A stretch of DNA of 64,000 nucleotides from Molanna angustata (lineage: Eukaryota > Arthropoda > Insecta > Trichoptera > Molannidae), in assembly GCA_963576475.1 (NCBI GenBank), contig OY754972.1, forward strand, positions 8,299,062 through 8,363,061, in the 5' to 3' direction. Positions within the stretch are counted from its first letter, which is position 1. Each line of letters begins with the position of its first letter. Both the position numbers and the translations under genes were made by a program. This document shows, piece after piece, positions 30,986-42,487 of this stretch. The notes beneath the pieces are model-generated. The model was given only the letters and a program-made list of their open reading frames with translations. It ran no database searches and was not told where the DNA came from.

Positions 30986-32230
30986 AATTGTACATAGTAT
31001 GTTTATAATAAGTCTTTTTAAAATATAGTTATTTTTTGTTATTGTTATATATAATATATTATGTGTGTAAATAATGGAAACAAATAATTTCATTTCATTG
31101 TATATACCCTGGGTAGGTATACGGATGTACGCAAAAATGCACACTTAATTACCTTCTTATGTATGAAACACGAAAAAATATTACATATCACCTGATATGT
31201 GATATACAACATTTTATCGTGCAAAAAAGGTAAAATTTAGAGGTATTTTCTAAATAACAAGAATAGTAATTAAAATATATATAATAATAAAAAAACTCAG
31301 CCGGTAGATTTTCATATTCTTATTCGATTGAAGTAAAAATCTACTTAATAGGCCTTATAGTTTTTAAGCTACTTACAATAAAAAATAAAAAAAGGGTTTT
31401 ACCAAAACTAATTTTACAAGAAAAGTATTAAACAAATTCAAAATTAAAAAACTCATGCAATAGAATAAAGATATACTTACAAACTGTTCCTTATTTCAAA
31501 GACGTATTTTTTTAAGGTATTAGGGAAATTATTTTCAAAATATACTATAAAGCCTATTATAAAATCAAAATATACTATAAAGCCTCTTAATAAACAATTG
31601 GTTGAAATATTCCCGTTAGTAAATAATTTTCCAATTCCACTATTGTACATAGATCAAACAAACAACTTCACCTTTGGGTATAAATATTCAAGACATGCAT
31701 TCAAATCCTCTACCTTAATCCCTTATTGATCACGTTGTGAATGTCCTCACCAGCTCTACTCTACGAGAGTGGCTCTTTGCTGCTTTAGTTAGCAGAGGAA
31801 GAGGTCCGACGAAAGTTCAGAAATAGTTAGGTATTCGAGTGCAAAGTTGGAGAATCAAACGTCGATGTGTAAATCCCTAGCTGAAATATTGAGTTAGCCC
31901 TTTCTCCTAGAGATGGGGAGTAAAGTTTTGCTTTGGTAATCTCACCAGATCCCCGTGGCGGAATACAGAAAATGAATTTCGCGCACACAAACTAGTAACA
32001 TGGACGAAGCGATGTTCGTGTTCGATGTTATGTATACGTCAAAAAATGTCATATGGTAATAGGTACTATGTGGATATTCCACGATAGTGAGCAGGTCGCG
32101 TGAAAAGGCAGGAAGTTGACTGATGGGCATCACAATTTCTAAAATGGAAACCTTGAGAAGACAAAAGAGGGTGAGGTGGACCCCAGGAAAGATGGGCTGA
32201 CGACATTGTTACAGTCGCTGGACAGTAATA
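30986..32230. other. AT-rich non-coding DNA, nothing recognised
   Basis: It includes a doubled TCAAAATATACTATAAAGCC at 31532-31585 (unit about 30 bp). The stretch 31730-31930 is less AT-rich but shows no coding signal. Confidence 0.45.
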
Positions 32231-32405
32231 CAACCCCCCTAGACAACGTGTCATTTAGCTCAAGAAAAAAAACAAGAAAAGATAACTCAATGTATGGAAG
32301 TGACAGTTGTCACGTGACTGGCAACTGTCACATGTATGGTAAATTGAGTTATCTTTTCTTGATTCTTTTCTTGAGCTAAATGACACGTTGTCTAGGCGGG
32401 CTGGT
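32231..32405. mobile_element. MITE with about 60-bp inverted ends
   Basis: Starts CCTAGACAACGTGTCATTTA, TAGCTCAAGAAAA and ends with the complement (TTTTCTTGAGCTAAATGACA, CGTTGTCTAGG). The arms pair with a few mismatches and a small indel. The centre holds a second hairpin built from GTGACAGTTG/CAACTGTCAC. The flanking CCC and GGG bases blur the true ends, and the target duplication is not clear. Confidence 0.7.
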
Positions 32406-33174
32406 CAACTTACGTAGATGGAAAATGTTAGGTTAGGTTGTATTTTGGATATTACAATTTATTTCAATGTGAAAATATATTTGCTGTATACCTACATACT
32501 TGCAAATTTACTCATTATTTTTGTGTAACCTCAAATACTGTTAGCTTAGTGTAAGCATTTTTGAACAATAAATTATTTATTAAATTTATTTACGTATTTT
32601 TCTTAAAACAGTAGCAGTTCATTTTCAATACTTGTAATTAAATTGATTAATTATTTGTGAAGAAATACAACATTTGTGGAAGAGGCGTATCGCGAATCTT
32701 ATTATTTGTTACAAACTGCTCATACGAATCTATTCCAATAATGTGAGTTTTCTCTCCGAAAATAGAAATGAATTAAAGCACGAATAAAAATATCCTTTCA
32801 TGTCTATTTGTGTACCAATCTTGAAGAGACATGGAAAGATTGTTGGTTAAAAATATAAAAAGCGTATCATTGTTGTATATCGTAGAAAAAATGTAGTATT
32901 TAAACTCACCATATATACATAATGTAATTGAAGTAGGTACATGCTTTGACATTGTATGCAAGTGAAACTAATTTATTTATTTACTGTTATAAACAGTCAC
33001 AATTATAAAATACATTAAATAAGTCGATTGATTACCCATATATATATACCAGAAAATGTCACTCAAATTTTATTAAACTAATTACCATACATTGATGATG
33101 GTGAATCTGAATCAAAAGGATCTTGGAAAGGATTAAAAGGGAAGATTAACATTACAACTACACGCCACCATGAT
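32406..33174. other. AT-rich non-coding DNA, nothing recognised
   Basis: No exon or repeat is seen. Confidence 0.45.
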
Positions 33175-33996
33175 GACTGCTGCCAACGTACCTATTTTTT
33201 CAATTTGAATTTGCGTCATTACTACAAAACGAATCATTTTGAAAAAAATAACCTAGTTAGTTTGGATATTAATAAATAAAAATATACCTTAATTTTTCAA
33301 TTATGTTCTGTATATATTCTTGTAGGAAAATAATAAGCATACCCCAATTTTTGACATTTATCTTAAATTTCTAAAAAACTATAAGGTATAGAGCATTATA
33401 TTTTTTTATAAATTAAAGAAGATCAAAATATTTTTTCTTCGTAAGTTGCTATAACTTTGTGGCACATTTTAAATATTTTCGCAAATTGAAATTTGGTACA
33501 AAAATATTTTTTGTTTTAACCACTGTGGTTAAAACAAAAAATATTTTTGTACCAAATTTCAATTTGCGAAAAAGATCAAAATATCTGGAAAAATACGATG
33601 TAACGTTTCATTAATGCATTAGGTCAAGTTAATAAACCAAAAAAACTTATATTTCGCAATGGCGCTGAATGGAAAATAAATGTTTTTTTAGGTTTATTTT
33701 CTTAACCTGAAGCATTAATGCAACGTCACATCGTATTTTTCTAGATATTTTTGTCTTCTTTAATTTAAAAAAAATATGTTGAACTACGCCTTATATTTTA
33801 TTAAAAATATAAGATAAACGTAGAAAATCGGGGTATGCCATTATTTTTCTAAGAATTTATACAGAACATTATCAAAAAGTAAAGATACAGTTTTCTTTAT
33901 AAATACCCAAACTATCTAAATTATTTTTATCAAAACGATTTGATAAGAAATAATGATGGTATATCAAATTGAAAAATAGGTACGTTGGCAGCAGTC
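33175..33996. mobile_element. Large fold-back element with nested palindromes
   Basis: The left end GACTGCTGCCAACGTACCTA matches the complement of the right end. Pairing continues discontinuously through the blocks CAATTTGA, TTCTGTATA, GCATACCCC and TTAAAGAAGA. The centre is a perfect 48-bp-armed palindrome (33476-33523 and 33525-33572, one-base loop). To its right a second inverted pair (AAAAATACGATGTAACGTTT and its partner AACGTCACATCGTATTTTT) occupies about 33585-33765 and has no counterpart on the left. Confidence 0.75.
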
Positions 33997-34016
33997 CCCC
34001 CCCCCCCCCCCCCCCC
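33996..34016. repeat. Run of 21 C at the end of the fold-back element
   Basis: An uninterrupted C run begins exactly at the last base of the terminal repeat. Such a run is prone to length error in sequencing. Confidence 0.9.
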
Positions 34017-34049
34017 TTAATGATTTATCATAATACATAATAGCATATT

Positions 34050-34145
34050 CAGTTGTACATACATACAAACGCATACACACACAAACACTCACACGAGCAT
34101 ACATTAGGAAGAAAAGTTTATTACACATACATACATACACATACA
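34050..34145. repeat. CA/CATA-rich microsatellite stretch
   Basis: ACATACATACA and ACACACACA runs with interruptions. Confidence 0.6.
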
Positions 34146-34348
34146 AGATAATATAGCCACCTTCATGGATTACGGTCCCTATTGAGATGCTAAGGGGGTA
34201 GACAGTCCCGCTTCTTTGTCAGGACGGGCATGTTCAAAGCAGTGTGAAAAAAATACACAGTTTATCCGCACTATAGAAATCAAATAAACCAAATCTAATT
34301 TCTCCCTTATTACATACATGGTAGTGAGGAGTAAAAATAATTTAGATG

Positions 34349-34536
34349 GGTCGATGGCAGAGCGGTTAGCGCGCTGGGCTAGTAATCCAGTAGTCGCGAG
34401 TTCGAATCCTGCCTCGACCGATTTCGTTCACCTAAGCACAAGCATTTATTTGCTTATTTTAGGGAACGTAGGAAGATGTATATGTACTTGTTTAACAAGG
34501 ACATATTCATTTTTATTAAAAAAAAAAAAAAAAAAA
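34349..34536 (+). mobile_element. tRNA-derived SINE with poly(A) tail
   Basis: The head 34349-34420 is tRNA-like: A box TGGCAGAGCGG (34355-34365), B box GTTCGAATCC (34400-34409), and a CTGGG/TCCAG anticodon stem with loop CTAGTAA, which would read AGT (Thr). One acceptor and one T-stem pair are mismatched and no functional terminus follows. Instead a body with ATGTATATGTACTTG and CAAGGACATATTC leads to an 18-base A run. It is therefore a SINE and probably not a working tRNA gene. The 3' part recurs at 26317-26395. Confidence 0.78.
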
Positions 34537-35594
34537 TATTTCGTCAAGTTTTTTCACGGTCCTGTTTTCATTCAAAGGCGAGACAAAAAACATTCTGAGA
34601 AAAACCCAAAATTGGCAGAGAAAGATTTTAACGGAGCGAAGTATTTTTATATTTAAAAGGCCTCCTTTATGTATGTTCAAAGAATTTGTTATTTTGCCGT
34701 TTGTAACGAAAGAAGAAGTTAGTTTCTTTGGCGTAAACTTTTTATTTGCTCCGACACGTTCATGCGTCGTTCGCTACCTTCTTTTTTTTTCTTCCCTTAC
34801 CAAAATTTCGGAAAGAGAAATCTACGGTACATTGAATTATTTCAGACTAAAAGCCATTGTTCGCAAAGGAATCCTTTGATCCAATTTTTCCATTTTCAAT
34901 TCTGTCGCCGCCTCTATACTTGCCAAACAGCCTCATTGCTACATGAGGACACTTTTTTATTCTTGTGTGAAAAGAATAATGAACTTTATCTTCCGGAAAA
35001 TACAAAAAAAGATTCTTTTAACCTAATATGGTGACAGCATTCAGTGTATCTGGCAAAAATGATATTTTGTGAATAATATATGTCCCATAAAAATATATTT
35101 AAATATTCACATCTTCAAAGGAATTGACTATGCACCCTCTTAAAAGCTCTGCCGATTTTAAGAGATTGAATTTTCAAAAGAATTAATAGTAGGCTAGATA
35201 GCAAATTTTGAAATACATAACAGTTTATTTTAACATCTTTAGGAGTTCTATATTGTGTTTTTTTTTTTTAATTAATATTTGTTTAATAATTTTTATATCA
35301 TGTTAAATTAATATTTCGAAATCTACCGACTTAATTATACTAATAATATTTTAATTACAATTCTTGCTATTCAAAAAATACTTCCAAATTTTACCCTTTC
35401 TTCGCGAAAAAATCTTATATAAATCTTATTATTAACCTCCTTTTCTTCATTGCTATGATCAGTGTTATTTTTATTATTCTTTTTTTTTAAACTCTCTATA
35501 CATTTTTTTTGTATTTTTTTTATATTTCTTACTCTTTTATGTTATTTTTTATCAATTTATTTCTTACTAAATTAGTATTATTGTACCAATTTAA
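34537..35594. other. AT-rich DNA, nothing firm
   Basis: Open frames at 34673-35034 do not resemble any protein I know and have no exon context. Confidence 0.4.
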
Positions 35595-35700
35595 CTTAGA
35601 GACTTCACGTTGCTCGGGTTTGTTAGAAGAAATTGCCTTATGGCAATAAACCTGCCTTTGTACACATGTACATAAATTATATAAATAAATATATCACAGA
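35595..35700 (+). mobile_element. Detached LINE 3' tail
   Basis: TTGCTCGGGTTTGTTAGAAG, AAATTGCCTTATGGCAATAA and CCTTTGTACAC with an ATAAATAAAT end. The same layout is seen near 13240, 24055 and (inverted) 48375-48425. Confidence 0.5.
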
Positions 35701-35964
35701 TTTGGTGATTTGCAATATTTTTTCGTATTTCATACATTAGAAGGTAATAAATTAAGAGTGCATGTTTGTGTTCATCCGTATGCCCAAGGTATACAACGGC
35801 CTTAGGGAACAGTTTTAACAAACGTCATAAATGTGTTAAGATTTTTTGACGACTCTGTTCTGCCTTCCTATGGAGATCTATGAAGATCTGTTCTTCCTTA
35901 TGAAGATCTGTTCTTCTTTATCACCATCACCAGCAAGTTTTTTTAACACAAAGAAATATAAATA

Positions 35965-36240
35965 ACTAGCGAACCCGACAGACGTTGTTCTGCCCAAATG
36001 TGGCATTGCATTATAAAATTAAGTGAGGCGAGACAGATGTGTTTACCCACACATCAGTTTCGCCTCACTAAAAAAAGACAGCATTTAGAATGGGTCGTGA
36101 ACTATGAATGATATTATTTTTCCTTTTGTATTTTCAATTATCCGGCTTTTGCGGGACATCAGAAAATGATAGATAATAGAAAAAAAAATCATATAAATCG
36201 GTCCAACCGTTGAGGAGTTCAGTGACATACACAATACATA
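35965..36240 (+). repeat. Interspersed repeat family C, with upstream extension
   Basis: Starts CTAGCGAACCCGACAGACGT, then TGTGTTTACCCACACATCAG, ATTTAGAATGGGTCG, TTATCCGGCTTTTGCGGGAC and ends CGGTCCAACCGTTGAGGAGT TCAGTGACATACA. The CCATCACGGC start is replaced by a different 5' end. Confidence 0.6.
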
Positions 36241-36529
36241 GGTACAGAAGAATTGTATATTTAGATATTAATGAAACTCCTTTTTCACTTTTTGTTGTAA
36301 ACCTATTTCAAGGGTAAACTGTTTGCATTACACCAGGCGTACATTATTTTTTATGATTCGTATTGTGAATTTATACCATCCAAGGATCCACTCAAACACG
36401 TAAAAATTCATCAAAATCAGTCCAGCCATTTTGGAAGACTTCAGATACAGAAGAATTAACTAATGATCAAGCAGTGGTCAAAATTCGACAGTAATTTACT
36501 GAATTCTTAAGTCTGAAATGTCATTGGAA

Positions 36530-36620
36530 CATATCTATGATAAACGGGTGGGTTGTGGCCAACACTAAACTCCCCACTATATAGTAAGTGTACATTTTGT
36601 CTTCTTGAAAGTTTGATAAT
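36530..36620 (-). repeat. Family B end block, inverted
   Basis: ACGGGTGGGTTGTGGCCAAC is the complement of the right end of family B (17865-17885 and 55360-55390). Confidence 0.45.
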
Positions 36621-36784
36621 CTCTAAATGCATTTTTATGAAGTACATTTCTATTAGATTCTTAAAAGAATATTAGTTTCCCTGAGGACAAAAGGAATTTT
36701 TCATAATACACCACACACACAAAATCTCATAACATGCACAACGCAGAATCTACATGTCACCTGTTAAGATATTTACGTAAAAAA

Positions 36785-37240
36785 ATGCTTTAACAATAGA
36801 CGATCGTGTATGAGACGATGCATAAATGTTGATGAAATGATGGATATGTCAAGATAGAAAATGCGGTGATTGGTTCTCTCTACCTACACCATGAAGAAGA
36901 AGACATCATAGTATGTAGATGAATACTATTACATTCATAGTAGTGGAGAGTAAAAAATACAGTTTTCTATAGAGACACATACAGTATCAATATGAAGTCG
37001 ACAACTCAATTTTCTCAAACAGATACTACTATACTAGTTACATGTAACACATGAGATCCAACTGTCGATAGCAATAGTATGTATAGTTGAAGAATAAAAA
37101 TCAAACTATAAACCCATAAATCCAAATTATTGAAAATTTTAACACATGTTGGTATTTATGTCAAGATAGGACAGTATGGAAGTCAGTCCTCTTTTCCTTC
37201 CCGGAATATGAAAAAAGCATGATGGTTCTGTATGTATGTT
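36785..37240 (+). pseudogene. Two scraps of the (TATG)n-tailed LINE C-terminus
   Basis: 36790-36915 contains a decayed CMRRCINVDE block. 37150-37240 reads CQDRTVWKSVLFSFPEYEKS followed by a TCTGTATGTATGTTTGG tail. Both correspond to the end seen at 16795-17205. Family B start sequence (inverted) lies between them near 36945. Confidence 0.5.
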
Positions 37241-37689
37241 TGGATATTAAGATCCTATCAAACTATTAAGTCTTCTTACATATTGTGTATAGGCGACTGC
37301 CATATAAATTGTATGTAGCGATGTCGTCACTAAATTCAATTTTAATAAAAATTGTTAAAAAAATTTTGAGATGTACAAATACGATGTTAATATTTTTTAT
37401 AGAAAATTAAATTATCTAGTTGGGGTGTTTCGGCTTTTTTCGATATTTTTAAAAAGTTTGGAAATATAGGCAGTTAAACTCATAAATTTATCATAAAAAA
37501 AAAATTTCTTAATAAAAAATGTTTAAGAAAGCTGGAATTTTTTAAAAAAAATTAATTTGAGATTTTGTATTTGTCTATATTTATACGAATTTTCAGCGTT
37601 CTAGCTTTTATGGTTTCTGAGATATATGGAAAAATAAACCAAAATTTCAAAAGTTAATAACCCCTGACTGAAACAAAAATTCACAATAG

Positions 37690-37905
37690 GCGTGATGACA
37701 GTAAGAAAAAATCATGGAAATTATGATTTTATTAGATAAAATATGTTATAAAGATTTGAAAAAATATATTTATTTTCATTTTAAAAGAGCGAATAATATT
37801 AATATTATTAAAATAAAAATACAAAATATGTTTGTCCGCCATTTTATGTGAAACACCAATCAGAGCGCATGACGTCACCATATTGTCACTGTCAATTGTG
37901 TTTGT
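37690..37905 (+). repeat. Interspersed repeat family F, copy 1
   Basis: GGCGTGATGACAGTAAGAAA, GTTATAAAGATTTGAAAAA, CCGCCATTTTATG and AATCAGAGCGCATGACGTCA. Repeated with divergence at 38320-38530. Upstream ATAACCCCTGACTGAAACAA also occurs before family D at 50500, so F and D may be parts of one larger element. Confidence 0.6.
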
Positions 37906-38319
37906 TACTGTCAACTGTTGTGTTGTTCGAAATGGCTATTTTTTTCATAACAAGCTATATGGAATATGCTGCTTATTTTTAACATGCTATTTTTATTTAT
38001 TGATTTATTTGGTTTATTTGGGACAATAAACCAAATAATATCGCTATCCGCTCTATTGAATCGTTGACGCATCTGTTATAACACGCACCGAGTATTGTAA
38101 CGTGGTGGAGAATATTTAACGTTTCAGAAATAAATAACTTGGTGGCTTTCATTGCTTGATTATAAAATAAAATGATGTAATTATATTGTTTGTGGGAGTT
38201 GCACAGTGTTACATGAGGTTGAAATGGAAATACACAATGTATTATGATGAATCTAATATACATATGGGATAACTGTTATGATTCATATACATATTATGAT
38301 TAATATATTAAAATATGTA
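37906..38319. other. Non-coding DNA between the two family F copies
   Basis: Nothing recognised apart from a short TTTATTGATTTATTTGGTTT run. Confidence 0.4.
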
Positions 38320-38545
38320 ATAGGTGTGATGACTGTAAGAAAAAAATCATTGAAATTATGATTTTAAAAAATAAAATAGGTTATAAAGATTTAAAAAATG
38401 TTTTTTTTTAATTTATAGGAGTGAATAATAATAATATTATAAATATAAAAATACAAAATGTGTTAGTCCGCCATTTTATGAGAAAAAACAATCAGAGCGC
38501 ACGACGTCATAGTATGGTCGCGTCAATTCTTCTGATAGTCTTCAA
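38320..38545 (+). repeat. Interspersed repeat family F, copy 2
   Basis: Same block order as 37690-37905: GGTGTGATGACTGTAAGAAA, GTTATAAAGATTTAAAAAA, CCGCCATTTTATGAGAAAA and CAGAGCGCACGACGTCA. Confidence 0.6.
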
Positions 38546-38722
38546 TACAATATACGCATTAATTGTCGGTCTGGACTATGTTTATTTTGGTGTTATCGAT
38601 ATATTAATATTTTAATTAGATACTTAAAACTAAAACAAATTAAATATAAATGGAACAAGTATTCATCAAAGCAAATAGTTTCAATTTACCTAGATACTCG
38701 CCTACCTATCGGGGGACACTAT

Positions 38723-39308
38723 GGGCCGGTATTACAGTGTCAGTTTAAGAGCTAAACTCAAGTTTTACAAAAATATAGCGTATTACAGTGTCCGTTTAGA
38801 CCTAATCTTCCCTCAAATACGTCACTAAAACGACAAATATTTAACTCAACGTTTCTGGCAGATTAAGTACTTAACTGTGAGTCAACTGTCATTTGCTAGG
38901 CAACTCGTGTAGTTTCAGTTTCTATCACTAGAGGCGTTAGGCAACGTGTGTAGTTTCAGTGTTGTATCGAAGGTGGCGCCACACAACAAAACAAACTGAC
39001 AGCCGTATTGAAACGAACACGGGCATTTAAAAGCATTATTTTGGTGAAAAAAATTAAATTTACCATGTTGGATAATAAAACAATGGTATTTAAAGTCGTA
39101 GCGTCCCGTTTTGTATTTCGTATTATTTGAGGTTATTTAAATTTGACAGATAATAACCACAGAAAAAGTGAAATATGTCTATAATTGAAGATATAGTAAC
39201 TGACATGTCATATTGCACTGTAATACGGAAATGGATTCAATCTCCCCTTAACATTAATCTTGAGTTTGGCAAACTCAATGAGTTGAGGGCCGACTGTAAT
39301 ATCGGGCC
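38723..39308. mobile_element. MITE family E, copy 1 (586 bp)
   Basis: Ends GGGCCGGTATTACAGT and ACTGTAATATCGGGCC form an imperfect terminal inverted repeat. The subterminal GAGCTAAACTCAAG pairs loosely with CTTGAGTTTGGCAAACTC. TAT stands directly outside both ends. No coding sequence. The second copy at 46052-46614 is alignable end to end. Confidence 0.8.
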
Positions 39309-40259
39309 TATGTTAATTGTATTTTGTATGTAACTTAGTTTTTATTGAATAAATAAATAAATAATGAACGCTCGCAACGTATGGTAAACTAATTTAGTTT
39401 TAGTATTCTACAATTTTGTCACGCGATGGTGAGCTGACGAACGTTCGACATGTTATGATGCTGGTCACTGCCAAACTAAACTAGCAAGCTATATTTTTTT
39501 CATGCAATGAAGCGATTTGCGAAACGACGGCGATTACGCGAAGCATGCGTTTTAAAACATCGTTACAATTTTAGCAGCATACGAATTATTACATAGCGCT
39601 CGTTATTTGTATTGTGTTCATAACAAGCTATATTTATCTGCTATCGTTATTTTTAGCAATAGCAGCCATAGTAGTTATTTTTCTGCCTGTCTTAACTACT
39701 CTTAACTAGAATGGAACTTTTGATGGTCGGATATTTCTTTGCGTCGAACAAAGACTTTTGTTCATCAGAATTTCGAAACGTAAAAACTTAATAATAAGTA
39801 CATATAAGTACTTTATTTATCTGTAATTTAAATACAACTTACATCTCGAAAATCGATAAAATATGCTCCTTCTTCTCTCTACATTATGTGTTCATAAGCT
39901 AAAAACATACGCGGGAAACTTATGATGGCCTATTTTGACGTTTGGACATTAATGAAGTTCTTTATATGCTTATTGCCTAAATAATGGTAAATATTATATT
40001 ATTGAGAGCTAAAAGTGGGGGAACAAATACTGTACTTCATTGTAAACGCGTACTTAATAAAATTCACTTGTGTCTCGCCGTGCGAAATTTAATCACTTAT
40101 TTCTCTTTTTTTTCGCGTGGGACGAAAACAAATACCTCAGTAGGTGTTTTTTTCGTCGTGTTTGTACATTTAGGGACCGCACAACACTTATGCACTTTTG
40201 AATTGATTATAAATACACAAATCGTCTTAGAACACATATATTACATATAGTAGTGATAT
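39309..40259. other. Non-coding DNA, nothing recognised
   Basis: Ordinary AT-rich sequence with a short AATAAATAAATAAATAATG run at 39349. Confidence 0.4.
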
Positions 40260-40870
40260 GCAGTTTACGATACCATGACGTCACCGTCAGGGTCGGCAGC
40301 CGCCATGATACTACAAGCTTTTTTTGGCGTAAATGTCAAATTTGATTTTAAAATGGCGATTTTTGCTACTAAACCTTTATTTTATGTAGAAATGTATATA
40401 TATTTGAAAACAGTGAATGCGTAAAAACATCGTGAGATAGTTTTTCAAAATTAGTCATCATGCCTATTCTGAGTATAAAATTTTTGTAGGCCTATAACTA
40501 TTTATATATACTGAAAATTTGGGCTCAGTAAATTGAGCGGATCAAAAGTTATAAGGGGACGGACGGACACACACACCCCACACACCACACACACACCACA
40601 CACACCACACACACACACACACACAGACACAAACAAAACTCACATAAAATGTTCTACTCCGAATTCTGAGTAAATTCATGTATGGGAGCATATATGCTGC
40701 GAGGCCTCTAGTTGGTGTTATTAGCATGCAAAAAGTCCACTACACCATACAAAATTTTCCTTCGTACACGCATCTTGGCTTAATAATGTCAATTCATTAA
40801 GAGAATTGAATTCTCATGAACGAATCGACAGTTGGACTACAGTAATATTATATAGATTTTTCATATAAAT
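40260..40870 (+). repeat. Interspersed repeat family D with internal CA microsatellite
   Basis: CCATGACGTCACCGTCAGGG and a GCCGCCATG block, GTAGGCCTATAACTATTTAT, ATTGAGCGGATCAAAAGTTA, GGGGACGGACGGACACACAC, then a CA-rich array (40566-40635), TTCTACTCCGAATTCTGAGT, GCTGCGAGGCCTCTAGTTGG and CGAATCGACAGTTGGACTAC. This is the most complete copy. Confidence 0.7.
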
Positions 40871-41153
40871 ATGCAATATTCATATTTTATTATTTACACA
40901 TAATTACTTATTTTTTTTAGTTTGACATGCTCTGAATGCATTTTTGAAGAGTGTATTTCTATTGTATCAAAAATCCAAACAAAATAAGAAAATCTCAAAT
41001 TTTCAGACAGTGAGAGCATTTTTAAAGTTTTTTTACAGATGAAATCATAGGAAAAAAACAAACCGCTGCGCTGTCTATAATATTGTTTCACTGTAGATTA
41101 TGTATTTTTCTTTATTCTTGTTTTGTTAATCTTGAAATTATTGTAAAACTATA

Positions 41154-41190
41154 CTGATGAGGCCGAGGTTAATCGTCCAAAACGATCGTC
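41154..41190 (+). ncRNA. Solitary hammerhead-ribozyme-like motif with CTGATGA box
   Basis: CTGATGA (41154-41160), GGCC-rich stem, then CAAAACGATCGTC. The CUGAUGA box is exact and a short ACG/CGT stem ends in GTC, but the GAAA box reads CAAA and stem II pairs poorly. No PLE coding sequence is adjacent. Confidence 0.4.
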
Positions 41191-42004
41191 TTGTGAAATG
41201 TAAATCATCGTGGAACCTAAATCAATATTTTTTTACATATATTTTTTTAATATCAAGTCGTAATACTCTTCCTTTTTAATTTTTATACAGGCATAAAGAA
41301 AAAATATCGGAAAAGTTCACCTCATTTCTGTAATGAAACCTCCCCTACCTTCATCAGATTGATTCAATTCCGATGCTGCTAAGTGTTGTTCGCAAGGAAG
41401 GGAGAATTTTTTTTTTTTGCGAAAAAGAATAAAAGCGTTCGGATGGAAGGCTTTCATGTCATAAATTTCCATTTTATAAAGTTAAGCAAATTTAAGTTTT
41501 CCCAATGGCTCGAGCAAAAAGTTCCATTTAGCATAAGCGACCATACCGTGCACTGGCAACAATGTCTTACGATATTTTCCGACTGGCAATAAATTCGATA
41601 CTTTTATTCCGTACAAAAAGTTTCCGAAACTTAAATATTGAAGAATTCCAACAGTTTTTCCTTAAAACTTTCGTATCTGCAGAACACCGTTCGATAGAAT
41701 TTGAAGGTATATACATAAATATTGTACGTACACTGTAGAACTTTTGGAACAATATTATTTATTTGATCTTGTATATTTTTTTCGACTGGTTTCAATAATG
41801 ACTGTTACTTCCTTGGGAAATGATGACCGGTTGAGATTGAACAAAATTATATGCAATATTTATTGTATTTCAGAAAACTAATATGTAAATTTAATCATTC
41901 ATTTGATAAAACAAGATGTCACATAACACCCCTTCTTAACTAACTGTACTAGTTGAAATGTCCAGAACGAGTGAATTATAAGGTATGCCTGCGGCCTTAC
42001 TCTC
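41191..42004. other. Non-coding DNA, nothing recognised
   Basis: No exon or repeat stands out. Confidence 0.4.
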
Positions 42005-42186
42005 CACTGCAAATCCGATCCCAATACGATCCGATTCGCTAAGAACCTACCTTTGTAACGGAGAATGAATGCGGTAGGTAGGTATGTTTTAATAGTAATA
42101 TCCGTTCATTTGAATGTACGCAGGCGACAGATAGGTAAGTTCTAAATGAAAATTTGAAATTGGGATCGGATTCGAGTTTCAAGAGT
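42005..42186. mobile_element. Inverted-repeat element (MITE-like)
   Basis: Left block AATCCGATCCCAATACG, GCTAAGAACCTACCTTTGT faces right block ATAGGTAAGTTCTAAATG, AAATTGGGATCGGATTCGAG. The arms are about 75 bp with mismatches. Its right end touches the LINE relic at 42187. Confidence 0.6.
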
Positions 42187-42487
42187 ACTGATGTTGCTTA
42201 AGGCTCTGAACGACTTGGCTCCACACTACATTCAAGGACTGGGCCAAAAGAATGTTCCATCAGGAAGACAGTACCTATACCTACATTGAGATCATCTGGA
42301 TCACAGAGTACCAACTGTTTGAAAGAATTGGACAGAGTCAATAAGGCGGCTTACTATGATCGTGGTTTTAGTGTGAACGGGACTTTGAAATGAAATAAAT
42401 TGCCTTTTGACATACGTGGAGCTCAGAGCATTGACACCTTCGGTAGACTTCTTAAGACTGCCTTGTTTCGTAGAGCCAACAAATAAG
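42187..42487 (+). pseudogene. CR1/L2-like LINE C-terminal relic
   Basis: Reads LLKALNDLAPHYIQGLGQKN, VPSGRQYLYL, and after a frameshift STNCLKELDRVNKAAYYDRG, FSVNGTLK-stop-NKLPFDIRGAQS, IDTFGRLLKTALFRRANK and a stop. The stop stands where the family has Trp (TGA for TGG). Unlike the relic at 28165-29193 it has several lesions. Confidence 0.65.

Noticed and set aside
34349..34420. A tRNA-Thr(AGT) gene
   Set aside because: A and B boxes and a 7-base anticodon loop are present, but acceptor and T-stem pairs are broken and the sequence continues into a SINE body with a poly(A) tail.
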